The position numbers and the translations under genes are program-made. Of a DNA stretch of 64,000 bases, positions 25,821 through 35,365 are shown in pieces. Below the pieces are notes generated by a model. The model worked only from the letters and a program-made list of their open reading frames with translations. It searched no databases and had not been told where the DNA came from. The stretch covers positions 62,001 to 126,000 of the forward strand of contig JAFZKH010000003.1 in the NCBI GenBank assembly GCA_017553685.1, written 5' to 3'. The stretch is from Bacilli bacterium. Lineage in GTDB: Bacteria > Bacillota_I > Bacilli_A > RF39 > UBA660. Each line of letters opens with the position of its first letter. Position 1 is the first letter of the stretch.

Positions 25821-27776
25821 ATGGATAAATTTAAATTAGTTTCAAAGTATAAACCATCTGGTGACCAACCAGAGGCAATAGATGCTTTAGTAGAGGGAAT
25901 AAATACTGGTAAAAAGAGTCAAGTATTACTTGGTGCTACTGGTACAGGTAAAACATTTACTATTGCAAACGTAATAGATAGGGTAAATAAGCCTACTTTA
26001 GTTCTTGCCCATAATAAGACACTAGCAGGTCAATTATACTCTGAATTAAAGGAATTATTCCCTGAAAATAGGGTAGAATACTTTGTTTCTTATTATGATT
26101 ATTATCAACCTGAAGCTTATGTACCATCTAGTGATACTTATATTGAAAAAGATGCCTCAATTAATGATGAAATAGATGAATTAAGACATAGTGCTACATC
26201 AGCATTAGTATCTAGAAATGATGTAATTGTAGTAGCATCAGTATCTTGTATATATTCTTTAGGAGAAAAAGAAGAATATGAACATCAAACTTTAACTCTT
26301 CATACAGGAGATAAAATTGAAAGAGATGATATTCTAAAGAAATTAGTAGATATGCTTTATGAAAGAAATAATTTAGAACTTACCAGAGGTACATTTAGAA
26401 CTAAAGGGGATACTATAGAAATAATGCCTTCTTATACAAGTTCTTATGCTTATAGAGTAGAACTATTTGGAGATGAAATAGAAAATATTATTCAGTTTGA
26501 TACTGTAACTGGGGCTGTTATAGAAAGAAAGATAACTATTACTTTATTTGCAGCTTCTCACTTTGTTACTTCTAATGAAAAGATAAAACTAGCTTGTGCT
26601 AATATTAGAAAAGAATTAGAAGATAGACTTAAATACTTTAAAGAGAATAATAAGTATTTAGAATATGAAAGACTTAGTCAAAGAACTAATTATGATCTAG
26701 AATTAATGGAAGAAACTGGATTCTGCAAAGGAATAGAGAATTATTCAAGACATTTAGCATTTAGAAAACCGGGTGAAACACCTTGTACTCTTATAGATTT
26801 CTTTCCTAAAGATTTTCTTTTAGTAGTAGATGAATCCCATGTAACACTTCCACAAGTTCGTGCTATGTTTAATGGAGATAGAGCAAGAAAACAAATACTT
26901 GTAGATTATGGTTTTAGATTACCTAGTGCATTAGATAATAGACCTCTTACATTTGATGAGTTTAATTCTAAATTAAATGATGTAATATATGTATCTGCTA
27001 CTCCTGGAGATTATGAAATAGAAGTATCTAACAATAGAGTAGTAGAACAAATAATTAGACCTACTGGATTACTTGATCCAACTATTGATGTAAGGCCATC
27101 TGAGAATCAAATTGAAGACCTAATTAATGAAATAGATGAAAGAATTAATAAGAATGAAAGAGTACTTATTACTACTTTAACTATTCGTATGAGTGAAGAA
27201 TTAACTGATTACTTAAAAGAAAGAGGTATAAAAGTAGCTTATCTTCATAATGAGATAAAAACTCTAGAAAGAATAGAAATAGTTAGAGACTTAAGACTAG
27301 GTAAATATGATGTAATAGTAGGAGTTAACCTTCTTAGAGAAGGTATAGATATACCAGAAGTATCTTTAATAGCAATATTAGATGCTGATAAACAAGGATT
27401 CTTAAGAAGTACTAGATCTCTTATTCAAACTATTGGTAGAGCAGCTAGAAATGCTAATGGTAAAGTAATAATGTATGCTGATATGATATCTGATTCTATG
27501 AAAGAAGCTATAGATGAAACTAATAGAAGAAGATCTATTCAAGAAGCATATAACGAAAAGAATGGTATTACTCCAACTACTATAGTTAAACCTATAGCAG
27601 ATATAATTCGTAATAAGGCTAAAGATAGTAGCGAAAAGGACTTTAAGTATTCTAAGACAGAAAAAGAGAAACTAATGAAAGAAATAGAAAAAGAGATGCT
27701 TGAAGCTGCTAAAGAATTAGATTTTGAAAGAGCTACAGAGCTTCGTGATATATTATTTGAAATGAAGGCTGAATAA
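25821..27776 (+). CDS. uvrB: Excinuclease ABC subunit B
   Basis: UvrB verifies DNA damage and loads UvrC in nucleotide excision repair. The 651-residue protein has the full family layout: Walker [12 protein letters not shown], the damage-probing hairpin [20 protein letters not shown], motif [15 protein letters not shown], motif [10 protein letters not shown] and the C-terminal UVR motif [12 protein letters not shown]. The start follows GGAGG. uvrA, its usual direct neighbour, is 3.8 kb downstream because five other genes lie between. Confidence 0.98.
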   Translation: MDKFKLVSKYKPSGDQPEAIDALVEGINTGKKSQVLLGATGTGKTFTIANVIDRVNKPTLVLAHNKTLAGQLYSELKELFPENRVEYFVSYYDYYQPEAYVPSSDTYIEKDASINDEIDELRHSATSALVSRNDVIVVASVSCIYSLGEKEEYEHQTLTLHTGDKIERDDILKKLVDMLYERNNLELTRGTFRTKGDTIEIMPSYTSSYAYRVELFGDEIENIIQFDTVTGAVIERKITITLFAASHFVTSNEKIKLACANIRKELEDRLKYFKENNKYLEYERLSQRTNYDLELMEETGFCKGIENYSRHLAFRKPGETPCTLIDFFPKDFLLVVDESHVTLPQVRAMFNGDRARKQILVDYGFRLPSALDNRPLTFDEFNSKLNDVIYVSATPGDYEIEVSNNRVVEQIIRPTGLLDPTIDVRPSENQIEDLINEIDERINKNERVLITTLTIRMSEELTDYLKERGIKVAYLHNEIKTLERIEIVRDLRLGKYDVIVGVNLLREGIDIPEVSLIAILDADKQGFLRSTRSLIQTIGRAARNANGKVIMYADMISDSMKEAIDETNRRRSIQEAYNEKNGITPTTIVKPIADIIRNKAKDSSEKDFKYSKTEKEKLMKEIEKEMLEAAKELDFERATELRDILFEMKAE

Positions 27777-27798
27777 AGGAGAGTATATACTCTCCTTT
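27775..27798 (+). terminator. 24-bp perfect palindrome after uvrB
   Basis: AAAGGAGAGTAT pairs perfectly with ATACTCTCCTTT. It begins inside the uvrB stop codon and lacks a long T-run, so it may be a weak terminator, a transcript-end stabiliser or a protein site. Confidence 0.6.
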
Positions 27799-27803
27799 AA
27801 TTA

Positions 27804-27812
27804 TGTTATAAT
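27804..27812 (+). promoter_or_regulatory. Extended -10 promoter
   Basis: TGTTATAAT lies 17 nt before the ATG of the tandem-HEPN gene, right after the palindrome. Confidence 0.6.
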
Positions 27813-27828
27813 TAGACTAGGTGATAAC

Positions 27829-29268
27829 ATGGTATCGATGGAAAAAGATAAAATGATTACATATTTATTTGATTATGCTTGTTTATCAAACTTAATGATA
27901 GATAATCCAGATAAATCAGTAAAAGAATTATTTGATAAATATGTTATAGAAAATGGCATTTGTTATTATAATACTGAATCTGAATATTATGATGTAATGA
28001 GACGAACATTTACCGCATACAATATATTTAGGTATTATTCAATAATAGAAGACTTTTTGTTAAATAGAGATGATTTTATAAGTAATAATGATTTAAATGG
28101 TCTTGAATCAAGTTTTACTATAATTGAGGCACCACATGATTTAATAAATAAAAAGTTAATTCAATATATTAGGAACGCATTTAATCATAATAGTGATGAC
28201 GTAGAAAGATTTAAAATGTCTGCTAATGGTAGAAATTTTGAAATTAACTTAAGAGATACAAGAACTCAAAAAGAAAAAGATAATGGTGTTTCACCTAAAC
28301 CAGTAAGAATAAAGTTTAATTTTGGTAGCTTATTGAAAACAATTGATAAAATGAGTGAAAAAAGACAAAATACTCTTTATTTAAGTTTTGATATCCCTGA
28401 AGATTTTGATTTTAATACTGATGATTTAGATAATGAATTAGATAAGATAAAATTTGTTCATTATTATTTTCCGAGAAAAATGGATAGCTCAGTTACTAAT
28501 AGATTTGATCAATTAAATGATACAAAAGATTTAGATGAGAAGGAATTATTTGAAAGAAGTGATGAAGTAAATGCTTATGCTTCACAAATTAATCCTCCTA
28601 CTGTATTTAATTTGGATAATGATCAAAAAAAATGTTTAAAAGATATGATTGAAAAGTTTAGAATTCGAATACAACCTACTAAAATAGAAAAATATAGTCA
28701 TGTATGTGGTTATATGTTTTATTTCTTATCAAAGGTTATACCAGTTCCCGGATTAAAAATAACAGATATAGAACAGCAAATATTCTTATGTGGTAATTAT
28801 TTATTAGATACCAATCTCACATATAAAGAAATATTAAATCGTTTAATTAAGGTTGTACGTAATGATCCCAAACCTGACTATTATGATGAAATAGATTGCA
28901 ATATTCATGATTCTTTGGTTAATAAAGGTGGTAGCTATCCATATAGATTCTTAGAAAACATGATAGATGGGTCTTTTACAAGGTTAATGCCTGCTATAAC
29001 TTTTGTTGATGCATTTGTAACTCATTATTATAATGAAAGTACTATAGAAATTGATGGACAAATATATGATAGGGAAAAAATTAGGAATTCTTTTGTTCAT
29101 CAAAGATGGTATATCGATAAAGACTATAATATTTGTATGTATGATGCAGATCCTAGAAATATAAATGATTATGATTTGGAATTTGTTGGTAAGATTAATA
29201 TTGGTAGTTTTACTCAATGGGCATATAATATTCTAAATAATAAAAATGTATTAAAAAGAACTCTTTAA
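27829..29268 (+). CDS. Protein with two HEPN-type RX4H motifs
   Basis: This 479-residue soluble protein is helical by composition. It has two copies of the HEPN ribonuclease signature, R followed by a polar residue, three more, then H: RNAFNH (115-120) after the helix LINKKLIQYI, and RNSFVH (419-424) after DGQIYDREKI. The middle (about 130-330) has a beta-rich part and a Lys/Asp-rich linker. HEPN motifs of this type cut RNA in many toxins and phage-defence proteins; whether this protein does so is inference. It has its own promoter, sits between uvrB and uvrA where other Bacillota have nothing, and uses CGA, CGT and CCG codons more than its neighbours, which hints at transfer. No antitoxin-like partner adjoins it. 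Confidence 0.6.
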   Translation: MVSMEKDKMITYLFDYACLSNLMIDNPDKSVKELFDKYVIENGICYYNTESEYYDVMRRTFTAYNIFRYYSIIEDFLLNRDDFISNNDLNGLESSFTIIEAPHDLINKKLIQYIRNAFNHNSDDVERFKMSANGRNFEINLRDTRTQKEKDNGVSPKPVRIKFNFGSLLKTIDKMSEKRQNTLYLSFDIPEDFDFNTDDLDNELDKIKFVHYYFPRKMDSSVTNRFDQLNDTKDLDEKELFERSDEVNAYASQINPPTVFNLDNDQKKCLKDMIEKFRIRIQPTKIEKYSHVCGYMFYFLSKVIPVPGLKITDIEQQIFLCGNYLLDTNLTYKEILNRLIKVVRNDPKPDYYDEIDCNIHDSLVNKGGSYPYRFLENMIDGSFTRLMPAITFVDAFVTHYYNESTIEIDGQIYDREKIRNSFVHQRWYIDKDYNICMYDADPRNINDYDLEFVGKINIGSFTQWAYNILNNKNVLKRTL

Positions 29269-29279
29269 TAACATATTTG

Positions 29280-29288
29280 TGCTATAAT
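29280..29288 (+). promoter_or_regulatory. Extended -10 promoter of the diguanylate cyclase gene
   Basis: TGCTATAAT lies 22 nt before the ATG at 29311. Confidence 0.55.
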
Positions 29289-29310
29289 TTAATTATAAGG
29301 AACATAAGTT

Positions 29311-30375
29311 ATGGACTTTTATAAGAATTTATTTAAAAACAGAAATACTTATAACGGAAGATTAAACATGGCCGTATTTTATATCAATATATTCTTAGTA
29401 TTGGTACATGTTTTTCTTTCGGTTTTTTATTTTTTAGCAGGTCATAAACTTATGATATTTTTTAATATAGGATCTATAGTATTTTATTTATTAGGATTCT
29501 TATATTGTATAAAACATAGAAATTTATTTTTACAATTTGCTTTTGTTGAAATATGGCTACATACATTATTTGCTATATGTTCATTTGGGTGGGGAGCATA
29601 TTTTCAAAACTGGATATTTGCTTTACTTGCAGCAGTATTCTTACCTACATTTAATCCAGAAAACTTTAAACAATCATATAAACAAACATATTTTTTAAGT
29701 GCAGTATTATTTATATCTTATTTTGGATTTGCATATTTAATTCATACTCATACTTTCTCATTTACTATGGAATTAAGTACTAATATGAGAACTATAATAT
29801 TTGTTTTAAATAATTTTATAGCATTTATATCTATTATTATGTTTGCAGTTACTTATACTAAAAATAAAGAATCTAAAGAAATAGAATTAGTTAAAAAAGC
29901 TAACTTTGATGAATTAACTGGAATATATAATAGACATGGTATAGATATTATAGAAGAAGCTCTTCTTAAAAGAAGTAAAAAGTATTCAATTGCTATATTA
30001 GATTTAGATTTCTTTAAACCTGTTAATGATACTTATGGTCATAAATCAGGAGATATAGTTTTAAGTAAGATTGGTCAAATATTGGCATCTTATACTAGTA
30101 AAAATATATCTGTTGGTAGATGGGGTGGAGAAGAATTCATAATAGTAGGTAATTCAGATATTAAGTATTCTGATTTTGTAAATACTTTAGAGGATATAAG
30201 AAAGACTGTGGAAAAAACAAAATATCAGATTAATAAAAAGAAAAAAATTAATATAACAGTATCTATAGGAAGTAAATATATAAAAGATGGTAAATCTATA
30301 GAAGAAGGGGTATCAAGAGCGGATATAAATTTATATAAAGCAAAACAAACAGGCAGAAATAAAGTTATATCGTAA
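29311..30375 (+). CDS. Membrane diguanylate cyclase (GGDEF)
   Basis: About six hydrophobic helices in residues 20-185 form an unrecognised membrane sensor. The C-terminal GGDEF domain (about 195-354) is complete: DELTGIYNRHG, DLDFFKPVNDTYGHKSGD with the metal-binding Asp, and GRWGGEEFIIVG as the active site. The five residues before GGEEF do not contain the RxxD inhibitory site, so product feedback may be absent. It makes c-di-GMP from GTP. No EAL or HD-GYP protein and no c-di-GMP riboswitch was recognised in this window. Two small membrane-protein genes follow. Confidence 0.9.
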   Translation: MDFYKNLFKNRNTYNGRLNMAVFYINIFLVLVHVFLSVFYFLAGHKLMIFFNIGSIVFYLLGFLYCIKHRNLFLQFAFVEIWLHTLFAICSFGWGAYFQNWIFALLAAVFLPTFNPENFKQSYKQTYFLSAVLFISYFGFAYLIHTHTFSFTMELSTNMRTIIFVLNNFIAFISIIMFAVTYTKNKESKEIELVKKANFDELTGIYNRHGIDIIEEALLKRSKKYSIAILDLDFFKPVNDTYGHKSGDIVLSKIGQILASYTSKNISVGRWGGEEFIIVGNSDIKYSDFVNTLEDIRKTVEKTKYQINKKKKINITVSIGSKYIKDGKSIEEGVSRADINLYKAKQTGRNKVIS

Positions 30376-30392
30376 AAGAAAGGAGGTAAAAT

Positions 30393-30665
30393 ATGAGAAA
30401 GAGTGGTATACTTGGAACAATTACTTGGATATTTGGTATAATCCTAATAATTATAGCTGTTCTATCACTATTTTCAGGACATATTGCTTTATTAGATAAT
30501 ATTGCTAATATTCTTAGAATAGTTAATTACTTTGGACCTATTCCATTTATAATAATTGGTATTATAGCTATAATAATTGGTTCTAATAGAAATAGAGCCA
30601 TCAATGGATTAATATTCATTGCTATTGCTTATTTAATTCCAATAATAGCTGGATTCTTTAATTAA
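30393..30665 (+). CDS. Small membrane protein (90 aa)
   Basis: Three hydrophobic segments (about 8-30, 45-63, 68-86) make up nearly the whole protein. It starts after a strong AAGGAGG, 17 nt downstream of the diguanylate cyclase gene, so the two are probably co-transcribed. The neighbouring 88-residue protein has the same size and layout (Gly-Thr-rich start, three helices, short loop with Asn/Lys); the two could be distant paralogues. The function is unknown. Confidence 0.7.
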   Translation: MRKSGILGTITWIFGIILIIIAVLSLFSGHIALLDNIANILRIVNYFGPIPFIIIGIIAIIIGSNRNRAINGLIFIAIAYLIPIIAGFFN

Positions 30666-30688
30666 AACAATCGAAAGATTGTTTTTTT
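30665..30688 (+). terminator. Intrinsic terminator
   Basis: AAACAATC/GATTGTTT around GAAA, followed by a T-run. Confidence 0.9.
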
Positions 30689-30749
30689 ATGTAAAACAAT
30701 ATTTATTATAGTTTAGTAATATGTAATAATTAAAATAGGAGGAAATAAT

Positions 30750-31016
30750 ATGAAGAAGGGAACTTTAGGATTAATTGCTTTTATAGTAGGTATTGTTTGT
30801 TTTGCATTAGCAGTAGTTGCAGGATTCTATTCAGATGCTACAATGCTTTCAATTGGATGGTTTGCAAGATTTGGACAATTATTTTGGGTTGCTCCAGTTG
30901 TATTAGGTATTATTGCTTGTGTTAAAAAATCAAATACTAAATTAGCAATTATTGGTATTGTACTTGGTGCTTTATCATTTGTAGCACCTTTTATCGTAGG
31001 TATTTTTACTAAATAA
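30750..31016 (+). CDS. Small membrane protein (88 aa)
   Basis: Three hydrophobic segments (about 6-28, 43-57, 65-86) are joined by a short loop with VKKSNTK. It follows an AGGAGG RBS and has its own terminator. Its layout matches the preceding 90-residue membrane protein, with limited sequence likeness (GTLG/GTIT at the start, PVVLGII/PFIIIGII in the middle, API-VGIF/IIAGFF at the end). The role is unknown. Confidence 0.7.
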   Translation: MKKGTLGLIAFIVGIVCFALAVVAGFYSDATMLSIGWFARFGQLFWVAPVVLGIIACVKKSNTKLAIIGIVLGALSFVAPFIVGIFTK

Positions 31017-31041
31017 AAACAATCAATTTGATTGTTTTTTT
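31017..31041 (+). terminator. Intrinsic terminator
   Basis: AAACAATCAA/TTGATTGTTT hairpin followed by a T-run. It shares its stem with the terminators at 30665 and 31569 (AACAATC/GATTGTT). Confidence 0.9.
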
Positions 31042-31076
31042 ATTTTTGAGTATAATATATATAGGAAGTGATTATT

Positions 31077-31568
31077 ATGGCAGAAAAATCAGTTTTAGAA
31101 ATAATTAAAGAATATATTAATGAAGCATCTGATTTGTTATATATGGAAGATGCTGTTAAAAATAGCTATGAAAGTACAGAAGTAATAAGCGAGTATACTA
31201 ATTCTGATATTCCTTCTTGTAAAAGAAGAATGGATAATTTAAAAAAAGAATTATTAAAACAACCTGTTATACTTCTTGTTAAGTATAGAGATTCTTCAAA
31301 TGAAGAATATGAAATGCTTGACCATGAAATAGATAATAATAATAGACTTCTTCGTAATGATAACTTATTACCTCAAGATAGAAAAAGACTTGAAGAAGTA
31401 CAGAAGAAACTTGAGTCAGAAAGAAGTGCAGCAGAAATTGAAGTAACAATATTAGAAGAAGCTTTATTTACTTTAGGTTATGAAGAACCAAAAGAAGAAA
31501 ATGATATAGATGATGATTCTGTTGATCCAGGATCACAAGGGTTTGGTTCTAAATCGTTTCATAATTAA
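31077..31568 (+). CDS. Coiled-coil protein (163 aa), unknown
   Basis: The ATG at 31077 is chosen because the GTG at 31068 is part of the RBS AGGAAGTG. The protein is highly charged and helical; residues of about 40-125 (CKRRMDNLKKELLKQ, then DRKRLEEVQKKLESER) should form coiled coils. The tail is acidic and glycine-rich (DDDSVDPGSQGFGSK). No signal peptide is present. It lies just upstream of uvrA in its own unit. Confidence 0.65.
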   Translation: MAEKSVLEIIKEYINEASDLLYMEDAVKNSYESTEVISEYTNSDIPSCKRRMDNLKKELLKQPVILLVKYRDSSNEEYEMLDHEIDNNNRLLRNDNLLPQDRKRLEEVQKKLESERSAAEIEVTILEEALFTLGYEEPKEENDIDDDSVDPGSQGFGSKSFHN

Positions 31569-31593
31569 AAAACAATCTGTTCGATTGTTTTTT
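31569..31593 (+). terminator. Intrinsic terminator
   Basis: AACAATC/GATTGTT around a short loop, followed by a T-run. Confidence 0.88.
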
Positions 31594-31635
31594 TATTATA
31601 TTTTGGTATAATATCATATGTTTGGAAGTGATATT

Positions 31636-34446
31636 ATGAACGATAAGATTACTGTTAGAGGAGCAAGAGAAAACAATTTAAAGAATGTTAATATTGATTT
31701 ACCAAAGAATAAACTAATCGTAATGACTGGTGTATCTGGATCTGGTAAATCTTCTTTAGCGTTTGATACTATATATGCTGAAGGTCAAAGAAGATATGTA
31801 GAAAGTTTATCTAGTTATGCTAGACAATTCTTAGGAGTCCAAGAAAAACCTGATGTAGATTCTATTGAAGGTTTATCTCCATCAATAAGTATTGATCAAA
31901 AGACTACTAATAACAATCCTAGATCTACAGTAGGTACTATAACTGAAATATATGACTATTTTAGACTATTATTTGCTAGAATTGGTACTCCATACTGTCC
32001 AGAACATAATATCCCTATAAAGAGTCAATCTATAGAAGAAATGACTAATAAAATACTTAAATTAGATGTTGATACTAAGATAATGATTATGTCTCCTGTT
32101 ATAAAAGGAGATAAAGGTACTCATAAAGATACTTTAGATTATTTAAGAAAAGAAGGATACTCTAGAGTAAGAGTAGATGGTGAAATATTAGATTTATCTG
32201 AAGATATAAATCTAGAAAAGAATAAAAAACATATTATAGATGTAGTAGTAGATAGATTAATTATTAAAGATGGTATAAGAAGTCGTTTATTTGAAGACTT
32301 AGAAGTAGCTACTAAATTATCTAAAGGTAAAGTAGTAATAGATGTAGTAGGTGGCGAAGAACTAATCTATAGTGAAAACTATGCTTGTCCATATTGTGAT
32401 TATTCATTAAGTGAATTAGAACCAAGAATATTTTCATTTAATGCCCCATTTGGTGCATGTCCTGATTGTAAGGGATTAGGATTCAAAGATAAGATGAATG
32501 GTGATTTAGTTTTAGATAAGGATAAATCATTAAATGAAGGTGCTATACTTCCATTCAAGAATATGGATGAAGCTAATATTAATATCCAAAAACTAGAAAT
32601 ATTATGTAAGCATTATGGTATAGATATGAATAAACCAGTATCAAAGCTTTCTAAAAAAGAATTAGATATAGTTATGAATGGTGATGGTGAAGTAATTCAT
32701 TATAACTTTAAAACTAGAAGTGGTAATGTATTAAATAATATTGAGGAAAACATTGGTGTACTTGGTTATCTAGAAAGAAGATATATGGAAACTACTAGTG
32801 ATTTTGTTAGAGAATGGCTTAAAAACTATGTAGTTCAAATGGAATGTCCTACATGTCATGGATCTAGATTACAACCTGGTGTACTAAATATATTTATTAA
32901 TAAAAAGAATATTAATGATGTATGTCATATGAGTATAGAAAAACTATATGAATTTGTATGTAATTTAAAATTAACTAAAGAGGAAGAAGAAATATCTAGA
33001 TTAATAGTTAAAGATATAAAAGATAGACTTTCGTTCTTAATAAATGTAGGTCTTGATTATTTAACTTTAGGTAGAACAGCCTCTACTTTATCTGGTGGAG
33101 AAAGTCAAAGAATAAGATTAGCTACTCAAATAGGTTCTAGATTATCTGGAATATTATATGTACTTGATGAACCAAGTATTGGTCTTCATCAAAGAGATAA
33201 TGATAGATTAATTAACTCTTTAAAACAAATGAGAGACCTAGGTAATACTTTAATAGTAGTAGAACATGATCTAGACACTATGAGAGAATCAGATTATCTT
33301 GTGGATATAGGACCTGGTGCTGGTGATAATGGTGGTATTGTTATAGCAGAAGGTACTCCAGAAGAAGTAATGAAGAATAAAGATAGCATAACTGCTAAGT
33401 ATTTAAATGGTGAATTAGCAATAGAAATACCTAAAAAAAGAAGAAAAGGTAATGGAAAATCTATTGAAATAAAAGGTGCATCTGAGAATAACTTAAAGAA
33501 TATTAATGTTAAGTTCCCATTAGGTAAATTTGTATGTGTAACAGGTGTATCTGGATCTGGTAAAAGTACTTTAGTTAATGAAATATTATATAAAGCATTA
33601 AAGAATAAAGTATATAAGAGTAAGGAAAATCCAGGTAAATATAAGTCTATTACAGGAATAGATGATATAGATAAAGTAGTACTTATATCTCAAGATCCAA
33701 TAGGAAGAAGTCCTAGAAGTAATCCTGCTACTTATATTGGAGTATTTGATGATATAAGAGATGTATTTGCTTTAACTAAAGAATCTAAGATTAGAGGTTA
33801 TGAAAAAGGTAGATTCTCATTTAATGTTAAAGGTGGAAGATGTGAAGATTGTTGGGGAGACGGTGTAAAAAGAATAGAAATGCACTTCTTACCAGATGTT
33901 TATGTACCTTGTGAAGTATGTCATGGTACTAGATATAATAGTGAAACTCTTCAAATTAAGTATAAAGGTAAGAATATTGCTGAAGTATTAGATATGAGAG
34001 TAGATGAAGCACTTACTTTCTTTGAAAACTTCCCTAAAATTAAACATAAACTAGAAACACTTCATGATGTAGGACTTGGTTATATTAAATTAGGACAAAG
34101 TGCCACTGAACTTTCTGGTGGTGAAGCTGCTAGAGTTAAACTTGCTAAAGAGCTTCAAAAGAAACCTACAGGTAAGAGTGTATTTATACTTGATGAACCT
34201 TCTACTGGACTTCATATACATGATGTTAAGAAACTTTTAGACATCTTAAATAGAATAGTAGATAATGGTGATACAGTTATAGTTATAGAACATAATTTAG
34301 ATATAATTAAGACTGCTGATCATATTATAGATTTAGGCCCTGAAGGTGGAGATAAAGGTGGAACTGTTATATTTACAGGTACTCCAGAAGAAATAATCAA
34401 AGATAAATCTAGTTATACTGGTGAATACTTAAAGAAGATAATGTAA
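31636..34446 (+). CDS. uvrA: Excinuclease ABC subunit A
   Basis: UvrA finds DNA lesions and hands them to UvrB. The ATG at 31636 follows GGAAGTGAT; the ATG at 31618 lies before that RBS. The protein then has 936 residues. It has two ABC modules: Walker A GVSGSGKSSLAFDTIYAEG with LSGGESQRIRLATQIGS, and GVSGSGKSTLVNEIL with LSGGEAARVKLAKEL. Zinc-binding Cys pairs are seen in CPYCDYS...CPDCKG and CEDCWGDG...CEVCHG. It is monocistronic and ends before a long AT-stem terminator. Confidence 0.98.
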   Translation: MNDKITVRGARENNLKNVNIDLPKNKLIVMTGVSGSGKSSLAFDTIYAEGQRRYVESLSSYARQFLGVQEKPDVDSIEGLSPSISIDQKTTNNNPRSTVGTITEIYDYFRLLFARIGTPYCPEHNIPIKSQSIEEMTNKILKLDVDTKIMIMSPVIKGDKGTHKDTLDYLRKEGYSRVRVDGEILDLSEDINLEKNKKHIIDVVVDRLIIKDGIRSRLFEDLEVATKLSKGKVVIDVVGGEELIYSENYACPYCDYSLSELEPRIFSFNAPFGACPDCKGLGFKDKMNGDLVLDKDKSLNEGAILPFKNMDEANINIQKLEILCKHYGIDMNKPVSKLSKKELDIVMNGDGEVIHYNFKTRSGNVLNNIEENIGVLGYLERRYMETTSDFVREWLKNYVVQMECPTCHGSRLQPGVLNIFINKKNINDVCHMSIEKLYEFVCNLKLTKEEEEISRLIVKDIKDRLSFLINVGLDYLTLGRTASTLSGGESQRIRLATQIGSRLSGILYVLDEPSIGLHQRDNDRLINSLKQMRDLGNTLIVVEHDLDTMRESDYLVDIGPGAGDNGGIVIAEGTPEEVMKNKDSITAKYLNGELAIEIPKKRRKGNGKSIEIKGASENNLKNINVKFPLGKFVCVTGVSGSGKSTLVNEILYKALKNKVYKSKENPGKYKSITGIDDIDKVVLISQDPIGRSPRSNPATYIGVFDDIRDVFALTKESKIRGYEKGRFSFNVKGGRCEDCWGDGVKRIEMHFLPDVYVPCEVCHGTRYNSETLQIKYKGKNIAEVLDMRVDEALTFFENFPKIKHKLETLHDVGLGYIKLGQSATELSGGEAARVKLAKELQKKPTGKSVFILDEPSTGLHIHDVKKLLDILNRIVDNGDTVIVIEHNLDIIKTADHIIDLGPEGGDKGGTVIFTGTPEEIIKDKSSYTGEYLKKIM

Positions 34447-34494
34447 ACACCGGGAGTGATTGTAAAGAACACTTATATAATAAAAAGAAAAAAA

Positions 34495-34531
34495 TAGGAA
34501 GATATTTTATAAAATATCTTCCTTATTTTTT
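34495..34531 (+). terminator. Intrinsic terminator of uvrA
   Basis: A 13-bp stem, AGGAAGATATTTT/AAAATATCTTCCT, is followed by TTATTTTTT. The 48 nt before it hold no clear feature. Confidence 0.9.
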
Positions 34532-34538
34532 GATTAAA

Positions 34539-34547
34539 TGCTATAAT
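34539..34547 (+). promoter_or_regulatory. Extended -10 promoter of lgt-whiA
   Basis: TGCTATAAT lies 27 nt before the lgt ATG. Confidence 0.55.
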
Positions 34548-34573
34548 TAAGTGGGGTATAAAGGTAGGTAATT

Positions 34574-35365
34574 ATGATAAATAGTTTTAATATTTTTGGT
34601 TTAACAATTCATTTTTATTCTTTATGTATATTACTAGGTATAATAATTGCCTATATAGTAATTAGATTAGAAGGTCATAATCAAAGACTTGATAAAGATT
34701 ATATATTTAATGTGGTCTTCTATGGATTAATTATTGGTATATTAGGAGCTAGACTCCATTATGTATTATTTAATTTAGATTTTTATTTAAAATATCCCAT
34801 GGAAATAATTAAGATATGGCATGGTGGACTTGCAATACATGGTGGAATAATAGCAACTACTATATTTGTTTATTTTTATTCTACAAAAAGATATAAAACA
34901 AGTTTTTTAAGAACTACAGATGTAATATTACCTGGTGTAATACTTGCTCAAGCAATTGGAAGATGGGGTAATTTCTTTAATCAAGAAGCATATGGTATAG
35001 AAGTATCAGAAAAACTATTACATAAGTTATTTATTCCAAATTTTGTTATTAAAGGTATGTTTATAGATGGTTCTTATCATTTACCTACATTCTATATAGA
35101 ATCAGTATTATGTATTATTGGATTTTTAATAATATTATTAATAAGAACAAGACTTAATAATAGAGTTGGTCATATTACTAGTTTCTATTTAATATGGTAT
35201 GGAATAATAAGATTTATAATAGAATTATTTAGAACTGATAGTCTTATGTTATTTAATATAAAGGTAGCATGTGTTATTTCAGTTATATTTATAATTCTAG
35301 GTATAGTGTTATGGTACTATACTACATTTAAGAAAAATATTAGATATAGGAGGACAATGGTATGA
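34574..35365 (+). CDS. lgt: Prolipoprotein diacylglyceryl transferase
   Basis: Lgt attaches diacylglycerol to the lipobox Cys of prolipoproteins, so it serves the lipoproteins at 517, 3799 and 14617. The 263-residue membrane protein has about seven helices. Family motifs are HGGLAIHGGIIA with the essential His, and GRWGNFFNQEAYG with the conserved Arg and Asn. It ends with TGA, and its last four bases overlap the whiA start (ATGGTATGA region), so the two are coupled. Confidence 0.95.
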   Translation: MINSFNIFGLTIHFYSLCILLGIIIAYIVIRLEGHNQRLDKDYIFNVVFYGLIIGILGARLHYVLFNLDFYLKYPMEIIKIWHGGLAIHGGIIATTIFVYFYSTKRYKTSFLRTTDVILPGVILAQAIGRWGNFFNQEAYGIEVSEKLLHKLFIPNFVIKGMFIDGSYHLPTFYIESVLCIIGFLIILLIRTRLNNRVGHITSFYLIWYGIIRFIIELFRTDSLMLFNIKVACVISVIFIILGIVLWYYTTFKKNIRYRRTMV

